From an uncultured Lachnospiraceae bacterium (lineage in GTDB: Bacteria > Bacillota > Clostridia > Lachnospirales > Lachnospiraceae): DNA of 64,000 nucleotides. Shown in pieces: positions 51,061-60,540 of this stretch. The DNA is taken from positions 44,599-108,598 of the forward strand of contig ONHF01000007.1 of assembly GCA_900317555.1 (NCBI GenBank), in the 5' to 3' direction. Numbering within the stretch: the stretch's first letter is position 1; every line of letters begins with the position of its first letter. A model generated the notes under the pieces. The model searched no databases. It was not told the origin of the DNA and saw nothing but the letters and a program-made list of their open reading frames with translations. Both the position numbers and the translations under genes were made by a program.

Positions 51061-52704
51061 ATGACTTCGTCAGATACCATCTACATAACGGGCCATCTGC
51101 ACCCGGACACAGATTCTGTGGCATCCGCAATTGCCTACGCGTTCTACAAGCGTGCGCTCGGCATACGTGCGGTTCCCTGCCGTCTCGGCTCTCTGAACGC
51201 CGAGACCCGCTATCTGCTGCAGCGTTTTCATTTCGAGGAACCGATGCTCCTTAAAGACGCCCGGGTTACGCTGGAGGAAATCAAGCTTGACCCTCTGACG
51301 TACATTACCCCGGAGACCACGATTTTCGAAGCGCTGCAGTCGATGAACCGGGAAAATCACACGTACTGCGGCGTCGTTGATGCAGACAGAAAACTCATCG
51401 GTCTGGTAACCAAATCGGACATCGCGGCCGTAGGTCTTGGCGACACAGCCTACAATATCAGCATCATTACAAAGACTCCCGCGGAAAACTTCTGCCGCAC
51501 CATCGACGGCCGCATGATTTATGACGACCCCGAAATGCACCTCAACGGCAAGGTCAGCATAATCGCGATGACCTCGCCCGACAATCTGTGCCGCTACGAT
51601 GTCCGCGACCGGATAGTCATTATCGGGGACGATCCGCAGGCGCAGAAGGCGGTTTTGCGAGAGGGCGCGGGACTTCTGATCGTCGTCTGGGCATCGGACA
51701 TCGATCCGTCCGTCATCGAACTTGCGAAAGAGCATCACTGCCCGATCATGATTTCCGGACACGGCAGCATGAATACGTCGCGTTATATCTATTTCGCGCC
51801 GCCGGTGAGCCTCATTATGCAGAAAAAGCTTGTCAGCTTCAAAACAAACGAGCTGGCCGAAGATGTCGGCGCCAAAATGATGCGTTCCCGCTTCCACATC
51901 TATCCTGTCACCGATCCTTCCGGACGCCTTACAGGGTATGTCGCGCGCTACCATATCATGAACTCCGAGAACAAGAAAATCATTATGGTTGACCACAATG
52001 AATTCTCGCAGTCGGTGCGTGCGATTGAAAAAGCGAGAGTCCTCGAAGTCATTGACCATCACAGGATCAATGATTTCTCGACCACACAGCCGGTTTCGTT
52101 CCGCAATGAGATTGTCGGTTCAACGGCAACGATTGTCGCGACGATCTTTCGCGAGAATCAGATACCGATTCCGCAGAATCTCGCGGGTCTTCTGCTCGGT
52201 GCGATTTTGTCGGATACAATGAATTTCCATTCGCCGACCACAACGCAGAAGGATCACAGGACCGCCAACATTCTCGCGGCGCTCGCGGATCTCGACATCG
52301 ATACATTCGCCGATGAAATGTTCGCGGTCACCGCGGATACAAGCGGGCGGAGTCTTCCGGAAATGATAACGCAGGATATGAAGATTTATGACATCCGCTC
52401 CTGCAAGCTCTCGATCTCGCAGGTCATGGTGCCGTCGGTCGGGCACTTCCGCGAAGACAGCGCGGAGATCCAGAACAGTGTGGACACGTTTGCGAAGAAG
52501 AAGCAGCTCGATCTCTCCGTTGTCGTCTTCACATCGATTATGGACAACGGATCGATCGTATATGCGGGCGGCAACCGCGCACCCTGGATTCTCGAAGCTT
52601 TTCCGGACAGGGACGGCGAGGAGCACAGTCTGCAGGAAGGTCTGCTGTCGAGAAAGCTCCAGATACTCCCGAAGGTGACGCAGGTCATCGAAAGCTATGA
52701 CTGA
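51061..52704 (+). CDS. Manganese-dependent family II inorganic pyrophosphatase with CBS-DRTGG insert
   Basis: A 547-residue PpaC-type enzyme. The DHH domain is split: YITGHLHPDTDSVASAIAYA at the start and IMVDHNEFSQSV plus EVIDHHRINDF (about 330) hold the metal ligands. Between them lie two CBS segments (around 75-125 and 245-305) and a DRTGG domain (about 130-240), and the C-terminal DHHA2 domain follows. CBS domains bind adenine nucleotides and tune activity, so this enzyme links PPi hydrolysis to energy state. GGAGGA is four to five bases before the ATG. It lies 43 bp after the M18 gene. Confidence 0.93.
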   Translation: MTSSDTIYITGHLHPDTDSVASAIAYAFYKRALGIRAVPCRLGSLNAETRYLLQRFHFEEPMLLKDARVTLEEIKLDPLTYITPETTIFEALQSMNRENHTYCGVVDADRKLIGLVTKSDIAAVGLGDTAYNISIITKTPAENFCRTIDGRMIYDDPEMHLNGKVSIIAMTSPDNLCRYDVRDRIVIIGDDPQAQKAVLREGAGLLIVVWASDIDPSVIELAKEHHCPIMISGHGSMNTSRYIYFAPPVSLIMQKKLVSFKTNELAEDVGAKMMRSRFHIYPVTDPSGRLTGYVARYHIMNSENKKIIMVDHNEFSQSVRAIEKARVLEVIDHHRINDFSTTQPVSFRNEIVGSTATIVATIFRENQIPIPQNLAGLLLGAILSDTMNFHSPTTTQKDHRTANILAALADLDIDTFADEMFAVTADTSGRSLPEMITQDMKIYDIRSCKLSISQVMVPSVGHFREDSAEIQNSVDTFAKKKQLDLSVVVFTSIMDNGSIVYAGGNRAPWILEAFPDRDGEEHSLQEGLLSRKLQILPKVTQVIESYD

Positions 52705-52745
52705 CAGAAAGAGCGCGCCAGATGGCGCGCTCTTTCTGTTCTTTA
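52704..52745 (+). terminator. Rho-independent terminator after the pyrophosphatase gene
   Basis: A perfect 17-bp stem, ACAGAAAGAGCGCGCCA with TGGCGCGCTCTTTCTGT, has a GA loop and is followed by TCTTTATT. The stop codon sits at its base. It also lies between convergent genes. Confidence 0.9.
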
Positions 52746-52769
52746 TTCTGCTTTTCCCGTGCTGCACAT

Positions 52770-53399
52770 TTACCGCATGACCCATGCGAAGGCTTTTGCT
52801 GTGCGAAGGTCATTCTCTTTAAAATGATTTCCGGCATTCCATACAAGTGTGCTGTCGATCTTCTGCTCCTGCAATATGCCTGCGGCTTCCCGGATTTTAT
52901 CGCCGACGGAAGCCATTACGGGATTGCGGACACGTTCTTCTCTGTCGCCAAGACTTAAATAGATCCGGCTGCACATGGGCTTTCGCTGTTTCATGTAATC
53001 CGTAAACCCCGGGAACCACATGGAGGGCGAAGCGGCCGCGGCTCCCCGGAAGCGGTCCGTCTGATAAGCTGCCCACAGCGCAAACAGCCCTGCAAGCGAA
53101 TAGCCGCCGATATAATAGATCCTGTCTCTCTCTTTGCAATAATCCAGTATTTGCGAGAGCGTCTCTTCCGCGCCGTCACCGAAATCTTCGCTTCCGAATA
53201 CGGCGGGCGCATTCCACGGGGAAAGGTCTTTATTCCAGCTGCCTACATGAAAGGCGGCGAGCAGGAAATCCGGGCCTGCATATTCCCGGATCAGACGGAC
53301 TTCCCGGTCGATGTTTTCCAGATCATGCTCATCCACGGGCTGCAGCAGAACAGTTTCCGCGTCTTTATTTCCATACTCCAGGATTTCCATCTGACTCAT
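52770..53399 (-). CDS. Alpha/beta-hydrolase, putative esterase
   Basis: A 209-residue protein with the alpha/beta-hydrolase nucleophile elbow GGYSLAGLFAL (Ser101) and a late His in WNAGNHFKEND (about 190). The fold resembles the Fes/IroE-like or YbbA-type esterase family, but no close match was recognised. No signal peptide is seen. The start MSQMEILEYG overlaps the MATE stop (ATGA); upstream in-frame codons belong to the MATE gene. Co-translation with a MATE exporter suggests linked detoxification, as inference. Confidence 0.75.
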   Translation of the reverse strand: MSQMEILEYGNKDAETVLLQPVDEHDLENIDREVRLIREYAGPDFLLAAFHVGSWNKDLSPWNAPAVFGSEDFGDGAEETLSQILDYCKERDRIYYIGGYSLAGLFALWAAYQTDRFRGAAAASPSMWFPGFTDYMKQRKPMCSRIYLSLGDREERVRNPVMASVGDKIREAAGILQEQKIDSTLVWNAGNHFKENDLRTAKAFAWVMR

Positions 53400-54751
53400 C
53401 CTTTCTGCGTGTTTATCCTGCGGAGCAGGAAAGCTAAATAGATAAAACATAAGGTAATCTGCAGCACTGTCGAGCACGGTGTCGCAAGTCCTATATGGAA
53501 CAAAGATACCGGCTCCCATCTGCTCATCATATAGGAGACAGGCACTCTGACCGCGAACGCGCCGAGGATGCCCTGCGCCATAACGAAGGCGGTCTGCCCC
53601 ATCCCGTTATAAAATCCGATGAAGCAAAACAGAAAACAGGTCAGCAGGCAGTCAATCCCGTAAGCCTTCAGATAGTCCGCGGAAGCCGCGATAACCGCCG
53701 CGTCATTCGCGAAGATGCCGGAGAGAAGATCTCCGTGGAAGAACGCCAGATAAAACATCAAAGCGCCGAAGGCAAACGAAATCGCCACTGCGGATTTGAA
53801 TCCCCGGAACGCGCGATCCGTCCTTCCGGCGCCGCGGTTCTGCGCGACAAACGCGGACATGGACTGCATGAACGCCGAAGGCACAAGCATGATGAACGCG
53901 CAGACTTTTTCAGCAACACCGACGCCCGCGGACTCCGTAAGGCCGATTGAATTGACGATGGCCAGAACCACAAGGAACGAGATGCCGACCAGCAGATCCT
54001 GCAGGGCGATCAGCGTCCCCAGAAACAGAATCTTACGGACAATTCTTCCATCCCACCGGATGCTTCTGCGGTGAAATTCAAACGGCAGTGTCTTCCGGGA
54101 AATCAGCGCACAGGAAATGACAACACTGATCAGCTGGGCGGCTACCGTCGCGATCGCGGCGCCGCGTGTCCCGAGATGAAAGCCCGCGACCAGAAGAAGA
54201 TCTCCCGCAATATTGGAGATACAGGCAATCAGTACTGTTACAAGCGGCGTATTGGAATCACCCATGCCGCGGAAAATACCGCCGATCAGGTTATAGGCAA
54301 TAATGATGATCGAACCCGCGCCGCAGATCCGGATATACTGCGCTGTCAGGTCAAATGCCTCCTGCGGCGCATGCATGATTCCCGCAAGCTTCGGAGAAAG
54401 CGGCGGAATCAGCAGCGTCAAAACAACGCCGACAGACAAAAAGAGCAGCAGTCCGCTTCCTGCAATTCTGCCGCCTTCTTCCGTCTTCTTCTCTCCGATC
54501 TTCTGACCCAGCAGAATGGTTATTCCCATGCAGAGGCTGCTGATCAGGTTTGTGATCGTCATCATGATCTGAGAACCGGTAGAAACCGCGGATACGTCCG
54601 CCGGGCTCGCGAACTTCCCTACAACCAGCAGATCGACCGCGCCGTACATTGCCTGTAGAAACAGCGCGAGAAGAACCGGCCCTGCGAACTTAAGGAGCGG
54701 CGCGACGATCGGGCCTGTTGTAAAATCAATTCTCTGCTCTGACACTTTCAT
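53396..54751 (-). CDS. MATE family efflux transporter
   Basis: A 451-residue protein with 12 helices. FAGPVLLALFLQAMYGAVDLLVVGKFASPADVSAVSTGSQIM and, in the second half, FMQSMSAFVAQNRGAGRTDRAF are typical MATE motifs. It is a different branch from the MATE at 39201-40553 (VGKFAS type rather than VGRIST). It would export organic cations or metabolites by ion exchange. It overlaps the esterase-like gene by 4 bp. Confidence 0.9.
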   Translation of the reverse strand: MKVSEQRIDFTTGPIVAPLLKFAGPVLLALFLQAMYGAVDLLVVGKFASPADVSAVSTGSQIMMTITNLISSLCMGITILLGQKIGEKKTEEGGRIAGSGLLLFLSVGVVLTLLIPPLSPKLAGIMHAPQEAFDLTAQYIRICGAGSIIIIAYNLIGGIFRGMGDSNTPLVTVLIACISNIAGDLLLVAGFHLGTRGAAIATVAAQLISVVISCALISRKTLPFEFHRRSIRWDGRIVRKILFLGTLIALQDLLVGISFLVVLAIVNSIGLTESAGVGVAEKVCAFIMLVPSAFMQSMSAFVAQNRGAGRTDRAFRGFKSAVAISFAFGALMFYLAFFHGDLLSGIFANDAAVIAASADYLKAYGIDCLLTCFLFCFIGFYNGMGQTAFVMAQGILGAFAVRVPVSYMMSRWEPVSLFHIGLATPCSTVLQITLCFIYLAFLLRRINTQKG

Positions 54752-54837
54752 GATTCTGCTTCCGTATTCTTTCGTTTACTTATCGTCTTGTTGCGCTGCC
54801 GCTATAATAAATGCCATTTACCTGTAAAAGAATACCT

Positions 54838-55548
54838 TCAGGTTAATTCTTCCATCTCTTCTTTGATCTGCGCGTCCTCCGTCAGATCATAAATCATCGA
54901 AAAGCAGTCGATCGCCTGCTGCCGCCATTGTTTTGCAATGGCGGTCTCATCCTCCCTGGCCGCGTCCTTCGCGTGCTGCAGCGCTTCCTGACCCGCTCTG
55001 TAAAGAAGCGCAAGCGTCACATTGGAAGCCGTGACCGGAATGCCGGCTTTCTGCAACTTCTCCTGCAGTTCACGCTCTGAATCATCGGCGAGCTTCCGGT
55101 CCATCGCCGCCTCAAGATAACGGATTTCTTCCTCCGCCTGCGCGCTCTTGGAAAACAGCGTGCTGTATCTGTAAAGCGCCGCCGACAGCTCCGGCTGATA
55201 CTTCTCAAGATAATAATATCCGAGCCACCGGTAATACTGCGCCATCTCGGCCTTCGTCGAAAGATACGGATAGACTTCTTTCGTGCGGGAAAACAGCTCC
55301 TCCAGCTGTCCCAGCCGGAAATGAACACTGATCAGGCGGAAATAAATCTGCGTGCTGACGGGATTGAAGGCCAGCGCTTTTTCATAGCTCTGGAGAGCCC
55401 CCATCAGGCCGCCGCGCTTCTCCTGCGAAAGCCCCTTGCTTAACAGCTCTCCGGCATGGTCTTCTTCACAGATTCTGTATTCACCGGGCTGGCAGTAATA
55501 TTCGAACAGGAACTGCTCCGCGATATGATAAATACAAACTTCTTTCAT
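54838..55548 (-). CDS. TPR-like protein
   Basis: A 236-residue soluble protein. LLSKGLSQEKRGGLMGALQSYEKALAFNPVSTQIYFRLISVHFRLGQLEELF (about residues 36-90) is a pair of tetratricopeptide repeats, with further helical pairs to about residue 215. Such proteins mediate protein contacts; the partner is unknown. The start MKEVCIYH follows GGAGT at about six bases and lies 2 bp after luxS, so the two are one transcript. Confidence 0.78.
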   Translation of the reverse strand: MKEVCIYHIAEQFLFEYYCQPGEYRICEEDHAGELLSKGLSQEKRGGLMGALQSYEKALAFNPVSTQIYFRLISVHFRLGQLEELFSRTKEVYPYLSTKAEMAQYYRWLGYYYLEKYQPELSAALYRYSTLFSKSAQAEEEIRYLEAAMDRKLADDSERELQEKLQKAGIPVTASNVTLALLYRAGQEALQHAKDAAREDETAIAKQWRQQAIDCFSMIYDLTEDAQIKEEMEELT

Positions 55549-55550
55549 TG

Positions 55551-56030
55551 TTACTCCGGATAGACCAGATGCTCTTTCGTAATGCCGTACAGCGTATGAT
55601 CCAGATAGCGTTTCGCGAGCCATTTCGCCATCGCGAGATTCTGATCCAGATAGTTGCCGCAGTCTCTCGCCGCGGCGCCCGGAATATCACCCTCAAAGTC
55701 CCGGATAAATTCAAACATTCTTGTGATGAGATCCACAATATCTTCCGACTCCAGATCTCCTTCAAGAATTACATAGCAGCCGGTCCGGCAGCCCATGGGG
55801 CCAAAATAGACCACGCGGTCCATCCACTGCGGATCGTTGCGAAGGAACGTAGCCCCCAGATGCTCGATCGTATGCAGCTCCGCCGTATTCATGACAGGCT
55901 CCCTGTTCGGCGCCGTCATCCGCAGGTCAAAGGTTGTCAGCGTTACATTGCCGAAATGGTCTTTCCGGGATACATAAATTCCCGGCTCGAGTTTCAGATG
56001 ATTTACTGTAAAACTTGCGATCTTCTCCAT
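55551..56030 (-). CDS. luxS: S-ribosylhomocysteine lyase
   Basis: A 159-residue LuxS. The metal site has His53 and His57 in ELHTIEHLGA and Cys124 in ARDCGNYLDQ; the catalytic Cys is in GPMGCRTGC (Cys81). It splits S-ribosylhomocysteine to homocysteine and DPD, the precursor of autoinducer-2, within the activated methyl cycle. Start MEKIASF is preceded by AAGGG; an in-frame reading 33 codons longer is G+C-rich and has no counterpart in the family. The pfs gene that normally makes its substrate is not in the window. Confidence 0.96.
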   Translation of the reverse strand: MEKIASFTVNHLKLEPGIYVSRKDHFGNVTLTTFDLRMTAPNREPVMNTAELHTIEHLGATFLRNDPQWMDRVVYFGPMGCRTGCYVILEGDLESEDIVDLITRMFEFIRDFEGDIPGAAARDCGNYLDQNLAMAKWLAKRYLDHTLYGITKEHLVYPE

Positions 56031-56140
56031 ACTTTTCCCTTTCTTGAACGTCATCGCCCCCGGCGTTCCCTCAGGCGGCCGCGGGAATGCTGCGCTTTCT
56101 GGCGGCCGGCCGATGATGGCCGCGGTCAATGCGGCGCTCC

Positions 56141-58747
56141 CTACTTAAACAAATCCATGTTGACATTGCCGTGTTCAAACAGATTGTAATACGCGGCTTT
56201 CTTATAATCCAGAAGCTCCGGTACACTGTCCAGCTCCGATACGCTGTGCAGTTTCCCTTCACTGTCCGTGAAGCCGAAGGCGTTCAGCGAAGGATAGTCC
56301 TTGCGCACCGCGCTGACCATCTGATCATACGCGCTCTCCGTAAGTCCCGCGTTTTCCAGAAGGAAAGAGCGCAGATAATTCGGCGAGGTCAGCGGCAGCT
56401 CACCCTCCGGCAGGTCATAATTGGCCCACATCACGTAGGGCACGGTATATTTCTTCTCTTTTTCTTCGAGCGAAGCGCCCTCTTCGTACATTGCGGGGTC
56501 CATTGCCTTGAAGGCGCTGTCATTCATGCCCGGCTGATGGTCGCCGAACATCAGAATGATTGCCTTGCGATCCGATTTTGCGAAATAATCAGTCAGCTTT
56601 TTGAAGGCCGCATCCGACTGTATAATCAGTGAAAGATATTCCTGAATCTGCGGAAGCTGCAGCTTTTCTTCTGTCGGATTGACCGTTACATCAACCGCGC
56701 TCTGCTCCGTATTATAGCCGCCGTGATTCTGCATGGTGACATTGAAGAGGAAGAACGGTTTTGTTTTGTCCCGTTCTTCGTAAAGCCGGATCAGATTGTC
56801 GACATCCGCGTCGTCGCTCATATAGGAGCGGATCGTGCTGTTATACGGGAGACCGTCATCGGAGCTGACAAACTTGTCAAATCCCATCAGCGGATACACC
56901 TTATACCGCTTGTAGCCGGACGCCAGGAACGGATGGAATGCCGTCGCGGAATAATTCTTCGCCTTCAACAGCCTTGCCAGGGACTGAATGTTGTCGCCGA
57001 TATACTGCGTGTACGGAACCGCTTCACCGTGCAGAAAAGCAATACTGTTTCCGGTCAGGAACTCGTACTCGGTGTCTGCTGTCGTTCCTCCAAATACAGA
57101 GACATGCAGATAGCCCTTTTTCACATTTTTACCGGAAAGCGAATGGATATACGGCATGCCATCGGTATTGGTCTCAAACCCGTAAATCGAAGGCAGATCC
57201 GAAAAGGCCTCGTTCATCATCACGATGATATCCGGTGCCTGTCCGTCCGGCGTCGCCGTACTCTTCACCTTGCCGGTCTGAGTCTCCTGCGGATTCTCGT
57301 ACTTTTCGATGATGGCTTCCGCCTCTTTCCTGCTGTATCCTTCAGGAACCGGCTTTTCGAGTGTCCTGCGGGCAAAAGACAGGAACGAAACCGCATACCC
57401 GTCATACTTGGTTCCAAGGTTCGTATTCCAGAGATTGACCTCGGGCAGTGTGGTATGAATATAAAAGATCGAAGCTGCGGCAAGGGCTGCCGAAAGGATC
57501 AGCCAGGGCGCCTTCTTTTTCCGGAAAACAAGCCTGTCCTCACTTCCCGCCGCCAGAAATACAGCTGCGGCCGCCATCGTCACAAATGTAAGCTCCGGCG
57601 TGAAATCAAGGCGGTACTGACCGATCACGTTTTTCGCCGTCGCTGCCATAGTAAGGTCAGACAGCTCGAACGCCTGCCCGCGGAATTCAAAGTAAAAATG
57701 GTTTACGCCGGCCACAACCGTCCAGAAGATCGTCGGAATTGTCCATGCGAACCTGCGCCCTTTCATACCGAAGAACAAAGCATACGAAACCAGATACAGC
57801 AGCGCGTAAACGACAAGATTCTGCCATGCTGCTTCCATGTTCGTGAACTTGAACTGGTCCGAATACAGAATCTCGACCATCGCGAAGTCAAAAACAGCAA
57901 GAAGCAGTATCCGGAGCGGCGCGAGCTCTTTCTTTGTTACAACGAGCGCGCTCTCCTCCGTATGCTCCTCCCCGCTTTCAGGCTTTCCGGTTCTTCTGAT
58001 TCCCGGCCACAAAAGCAGGATGATAAACAGGTAGTCCGACAAAAAGAGTGCGAACCAGTACACCGTCGTATACGGCAGCCAGTCGCTGATCATATACTGA
58101 TGCACGAAGTAGAGGGAAAGTGCGAACTGGATTCCCCCAAGCAGCACCGCGCGCGTGTCCAGCCATTTGGACGTCTTTATGCGCCGGCTCTTCACCAGCT
58201 CGAAAATGACAATCTCAAAGAGCATTGCCGCTGCCAGATACAGCAGCAAGGTGCGCAGCGCGACCGCGATAAAATGTCCGCGCGGGTTCACCGTCATCGA
58301 AAGCAGGTCAAAACTGACCCCGCGCAGCGACACCGGCGAGTAGGTGATGGTTTTTGTGCGGTCTGTTTTGTCCGCGCCGTCGAACGAAATATAGTTCTTT
58401 CCATCGACCATAATGACCTGACCGTAGCGGCCGCTCTCGTTGAGCGAAAGGTAGGACCAGCAGTTCATTCTGCTTTCGTTATCCGTGACAAAACAGATCT
58501 CTTTGATCCCGACATCCTCCGTAAACGGAAATGTAATCGCGGTGTGGTTGGACTCCGCGGTCAGTCTGCTGCCGGAACGCGAAAGTCCGCTCAGATTTTC
58601 GTCATCCTCGCCGTAAATCTGTTCCAGCGGAATCGTGACCTGCGGATAGCTGATAATTTGTCCCGCGCAGCGCACAGTCTGCAGCGCCGTCAGCGCGATG
58701 GCAGTAAAGAGTAGAATCTTAAACTGAATTGTCTGGAAGAATTTCAT
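56141..58747 (-). CDS. LTA synthase-like sulfatase-domain membrane protein
   Basis: An 868-residue protein, longer than LtaS (about 650). The first TM (about 8-30) is followed by an extracytoplasmic beta-rich segment of about 130 residues, then about nine helices, and a C-terminal sulfatase domain (about 520-830). There PDIIVMMNEAFSD carries the first metal ligand, SVFGGTTADTEYEFLTGNS the catalytic Thr region, and ILMFGDHQPGM the Asp-His ligand pair. The family moves phosphoglycerol or phosphoethanolamine from lipids to glycans outside the cell. It overlaps the DacA stop by one base (TAATG). Substrate is unknown. Confidence 0.87.
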   Translation of the reverse strand: MKFFQTIQFKILLFTAIALTALQTVRCAGQIISYPQVTIPLEQIYGEDDENLSGLSRSGSRLTAESNHTAITFPFTEDVGIKEICFVTDNESRMNCWSYLSLNESGRYGQVIMVDGKNYISFDGADKTDRTKTITYSPVSLRGVSFDLLSMTVNPRGHFIAVALRTLLLYLAAAMLFEIVIFELVKSRRIKTSKWLDTRAVLLGGIQFALSLYFVHQYMISDWLPYTTVYWFALFLSDYLFIILLLWPGIRRTGKPESGEEHTEESALVVTKKELAPLRILLLAVFDFAMVEILYSDQFKFTNMEAAWQNLVVYALLYLVSYALFFGMKGRRFAWTIPTIFWTVVAGVNHFYFEFRGQAFELSDLTMAATAKNVIGQYRLDFTPELTFVTMAAAAVFLAAGSEDRLVFRKKKAPWLILSAALAAASIFYIHTTLPEVNLWNTNLGTKYDGYAVSFLSFARRTLEKPVPEGYSRKEAEAIIEKYENPQETQTGKVKSTATPDGQAPDIIVMMNEAFSDLPSIYGFETNTDGMPYIHSLSGKNVKKGYLHVSVFGGTTADTEYEFLTGNSIAFLHGEAVPYTQYIGDNIQSLARLLKAKNYSATAFHPFLASGYKRYKVYPLMGFDKFVSSDDGLPYNSTIRSYMSDDADVDNLIRLYEERDKTKPFFLFNVTMQNHGGYNTEQSAVDVTVNPTEEKLQLPQIQEYLSLIIQSDAAFKKLTDYFAKSDRKAIILMFGDHQPGMNDSAFKAMDPAMYEEGASLEEKEKKYTVPYVMWANYDLPEGELPLTSPNYLRSFLLENAGLTESAYDQMVSAVRKDYPSLNAFGFTDSEGKLHSVSELDSVPELLDYKKAAYYNLFEHGNVNMDLFK

Positions 58748-60354
58748 TATTTCGTATATTCCTGATACATGGCCACGTGATCGCGGATCGCGCGCCAGTT
58801 GCCCGCAGCCAGTGCCGTTACACAAATATAATGCCCGCCGTCATTGGAAAGCTGATAACTGACGGCGCAGTTGCCGGATTCTGTGACGTAACCTGTTTTG
58901 GCGCAGAGGACGGTACCATGCGTGTCCTTGTCCTCAATCCTGCGGAGAAACCAGTTCGAGATCAGCCGCCCCTCCGGATAGACCTGCTGCGCGCCCATGC
59001 AGGTGTATGTATGCGCGGTCATAACCTTGCGCACAAAATCATTCTCCATCGCCGCCTTCATAATGACAGCCATGTCGTGCACGGTTGTGTAGTGATCTTT
59101 ATCGTACAGGCCGACGACATTTGTAAAATGCGAGGTTGCGGACAGTCCCAGCTCAGCAAGCTTGTCATTCATCAGCTTGACAAAAGCATCCTGTGAACCC
59201 GCGACATAGTCCGCGAGGCCCATTGCCGCGTCCGCGCCGGATTCCAGAATTGTCCCGTAAAACATCTCCTCGACCGTCGGTTTGTCCCCCGGCATGTAGC
59301 CGACATTGCTCGCGTCGTTAATATACGCAAGATCCGTGATGTCCTGCGTGATCTCCTGCGTGTCCTGCAGCTTTGCATCGTCGATGTGCTCCGCCGCCAC
59401 CAGAACAGTCAGCACCTTGGTCATCGATGCCGGACAGATCTTGTCCTGCGGGTTTCTCTCTGCCACGATCTCATTTGTGTCGGCGTTTACAAGGATCGCG
59501 TAATCGCTGTCCACATAATCGTCACCGACTGCTCCTGCAGGCGCAGTTCCCGATGCGGACGCCGGTTCTTCCTGACTGGAGCTTTCCGAGGGATCCTCCG
59601 CGGCGGAAGGCGTTGTTCCGGCCGCAGACGCGGCGATCGCTGCATTCCACTTCTTCTCCTGCTCCATCTTTTTGTAGTTGGCGTCTGTCAGCGGGATCTG
59701 CACAGTCGCGTCGCTTTCCTTGAATTTGTATCCGAGCGCAAAAGAAGCTACGTCCCTGGAAAGCCCCCTCTGCGCCTTTGCCTTTTCGAGCTGTTCCGGC
59801 GTCATATCGTCCGGATCGGAAGGAAGCTGCTCTTCCTGCGATGCTTCAGAAACTGTGCTCAATGTGGAAGCCGCAGCTGTTTCATGCAGTGTGTCCTGCT
59901 TCTTACCGGCATTCCTGCTTATAACAAAGCGCACCGAAAGCAGGATCACAATCACCGCGGCGGCAGAGCCGCCCGCGATGGCGGCGATCAGGATGCGGCG
60001 TTTCCGCTCTCTTTCTTTTCGCTCTCTCTCCCGGCGCTGCCGCAGACGTTCACGGCTGCCGCCTGTACGCCCCCGGCTGCTGCCCGCACTGCGGCTGACA
60101 TCTGCACTGCTGCGGCTGACGTCTGCACTGCTGCGGCTGCCGTCTGCACTGCTGCGGCTGCCGTCCGCACTTCCGCGGCTGCTGCGGCTGACGCCCTGCG
60201 GAACCGTCCTGTCTGTCGCAGACGGTTCTTCCTTTTCCCGGCGGCCGCTCTGCCGCTCCGGTGTGTCCGAATATTGAATTGTTGTATAATCATCAAATCC
60301 GTTATCGAAGAAATCTTCGTCCGGATCATATTGCCCCTGATTGTTATAATACAT
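58747..60354 (-). CDS. D-alanyl-D-alanine carboxypeptidase (S11) with long cytoplasmic N-terminal tail
   Basis: A 535-residue protein, longer than DacA (about 400-440). Residues 1-115 are cytoplasmic, acidic then Ser/Arg-rich with four 7-residue RSSAD(G/V)S repeats, and end in RRERERKERERKRR before one TM (about 121-145). The outer part has a Ser/Glu linker and an S11 domain: CPASMTKVLTVL (SxxK), ESGADAAM (in place of SxN) and AKTGYV (KTG). It removes terminal D-Ala from peptidoglycan. Most DacA proteins are held by a C-terminal helix, so an N-terminal anchor with a long inner tail is unusual. Start MYYNNQGQ follows CAGGAG at 13 bases. Confidence 0.87.
   Translation of the reverse strand: MYYNNQGQYDPDEDFFDNGFDDYTTIQYSDTPERQSGRREKEEPSATDRTVPQGVSRSSRGSADGSRSSADGSRSSADVSRSSADVSRSAGSSRGRTGGSRERLRQRRERERKERERKRRILIAAIAGGSAAAVIVILLSVRFVISRNAGKKQDTLHETAAASTLSTVSEASQEEQLPSDPDDMTPEQLEKAKAQRGLSRDVASFALGYKFKESDATVQIPLTDANYKKMEQEKKWNAAIAASAAGTTPSAAEDPSESSSQEEPASASGTAPAGAVGDDYVDSDYAILVNADTNEIVAERNPQDKICPASMTKVLTVLVAAEHIDDAKLQDTQEITQDITDLAYINDASNVGYMPGDKPTVEEMFYGTILESGADAAMGLADYVAGSQDAFVKLMNDKLAELGLSATSHFTNVVGLYDKDHYTTVHDMAVIMKAAMENDFVRKVMTAHTYTCMGAQQVYPEGRLISNWFLRRIEDKDTHGTVLCAKTGYVTESGNCAVSYQLSNDGGHYICVTALAAGNWRAIRDHVAMYQEYTK
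60090..60173. repeat. 21-bp coding tandem repeat, four units
   Basis: Four copies of a 21-bp unit (TGCGGCTGACGTCTGCACTGC type on the plus strand, in shortened form TGCGGCTG plus variants) lie inside the carboxypeptidase gene. They encode the Ser/Arg/Ala/Asp heptads of its cytoplasmic tail. Copy number is likely to vary. Confidence 0.85.
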
Positions 60355-60459
60355 TCCCGCAGCTGACTCCTGTGTACAAAAATACTTCGTTATTGTAGCA
60401 CAAAACACTTTTCCGCGTTGTGAACAAACAAAGAACAATTCTGCTCCTGTCTTACCGGC

Positions 60460-60513
60460 GCCAAAAGAAAGGGGCTGCAAAGCGGCGCAATCAATCCGCC
60501 GCTTTACAGCCCC
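60460..60513 (-). terminator. Rho-independent terminator after the DUF3048 gene
   Basis: GGGGCTGTAAAGCGGCG pairs with CGCCGCTTTGCAGCCCC (one G-U) around GATTGATTG, followed on the minus strand by TTTCTTTTGG. It separates DUF3048 from the carboxypeptidase gene. Confidence 0.92.
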
Positions 60514-60540
60514 TCTCTATGCTGTTTTGTAATATACCAA

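Noticed and set aside
56723-58714. A 663-codon open frame on the plus strand
   Set aside because: It is antisense to the sulfatase-domain protein, which has all expected motifs. Composition is Arg/His/Gln-rich and no start signal is seen.
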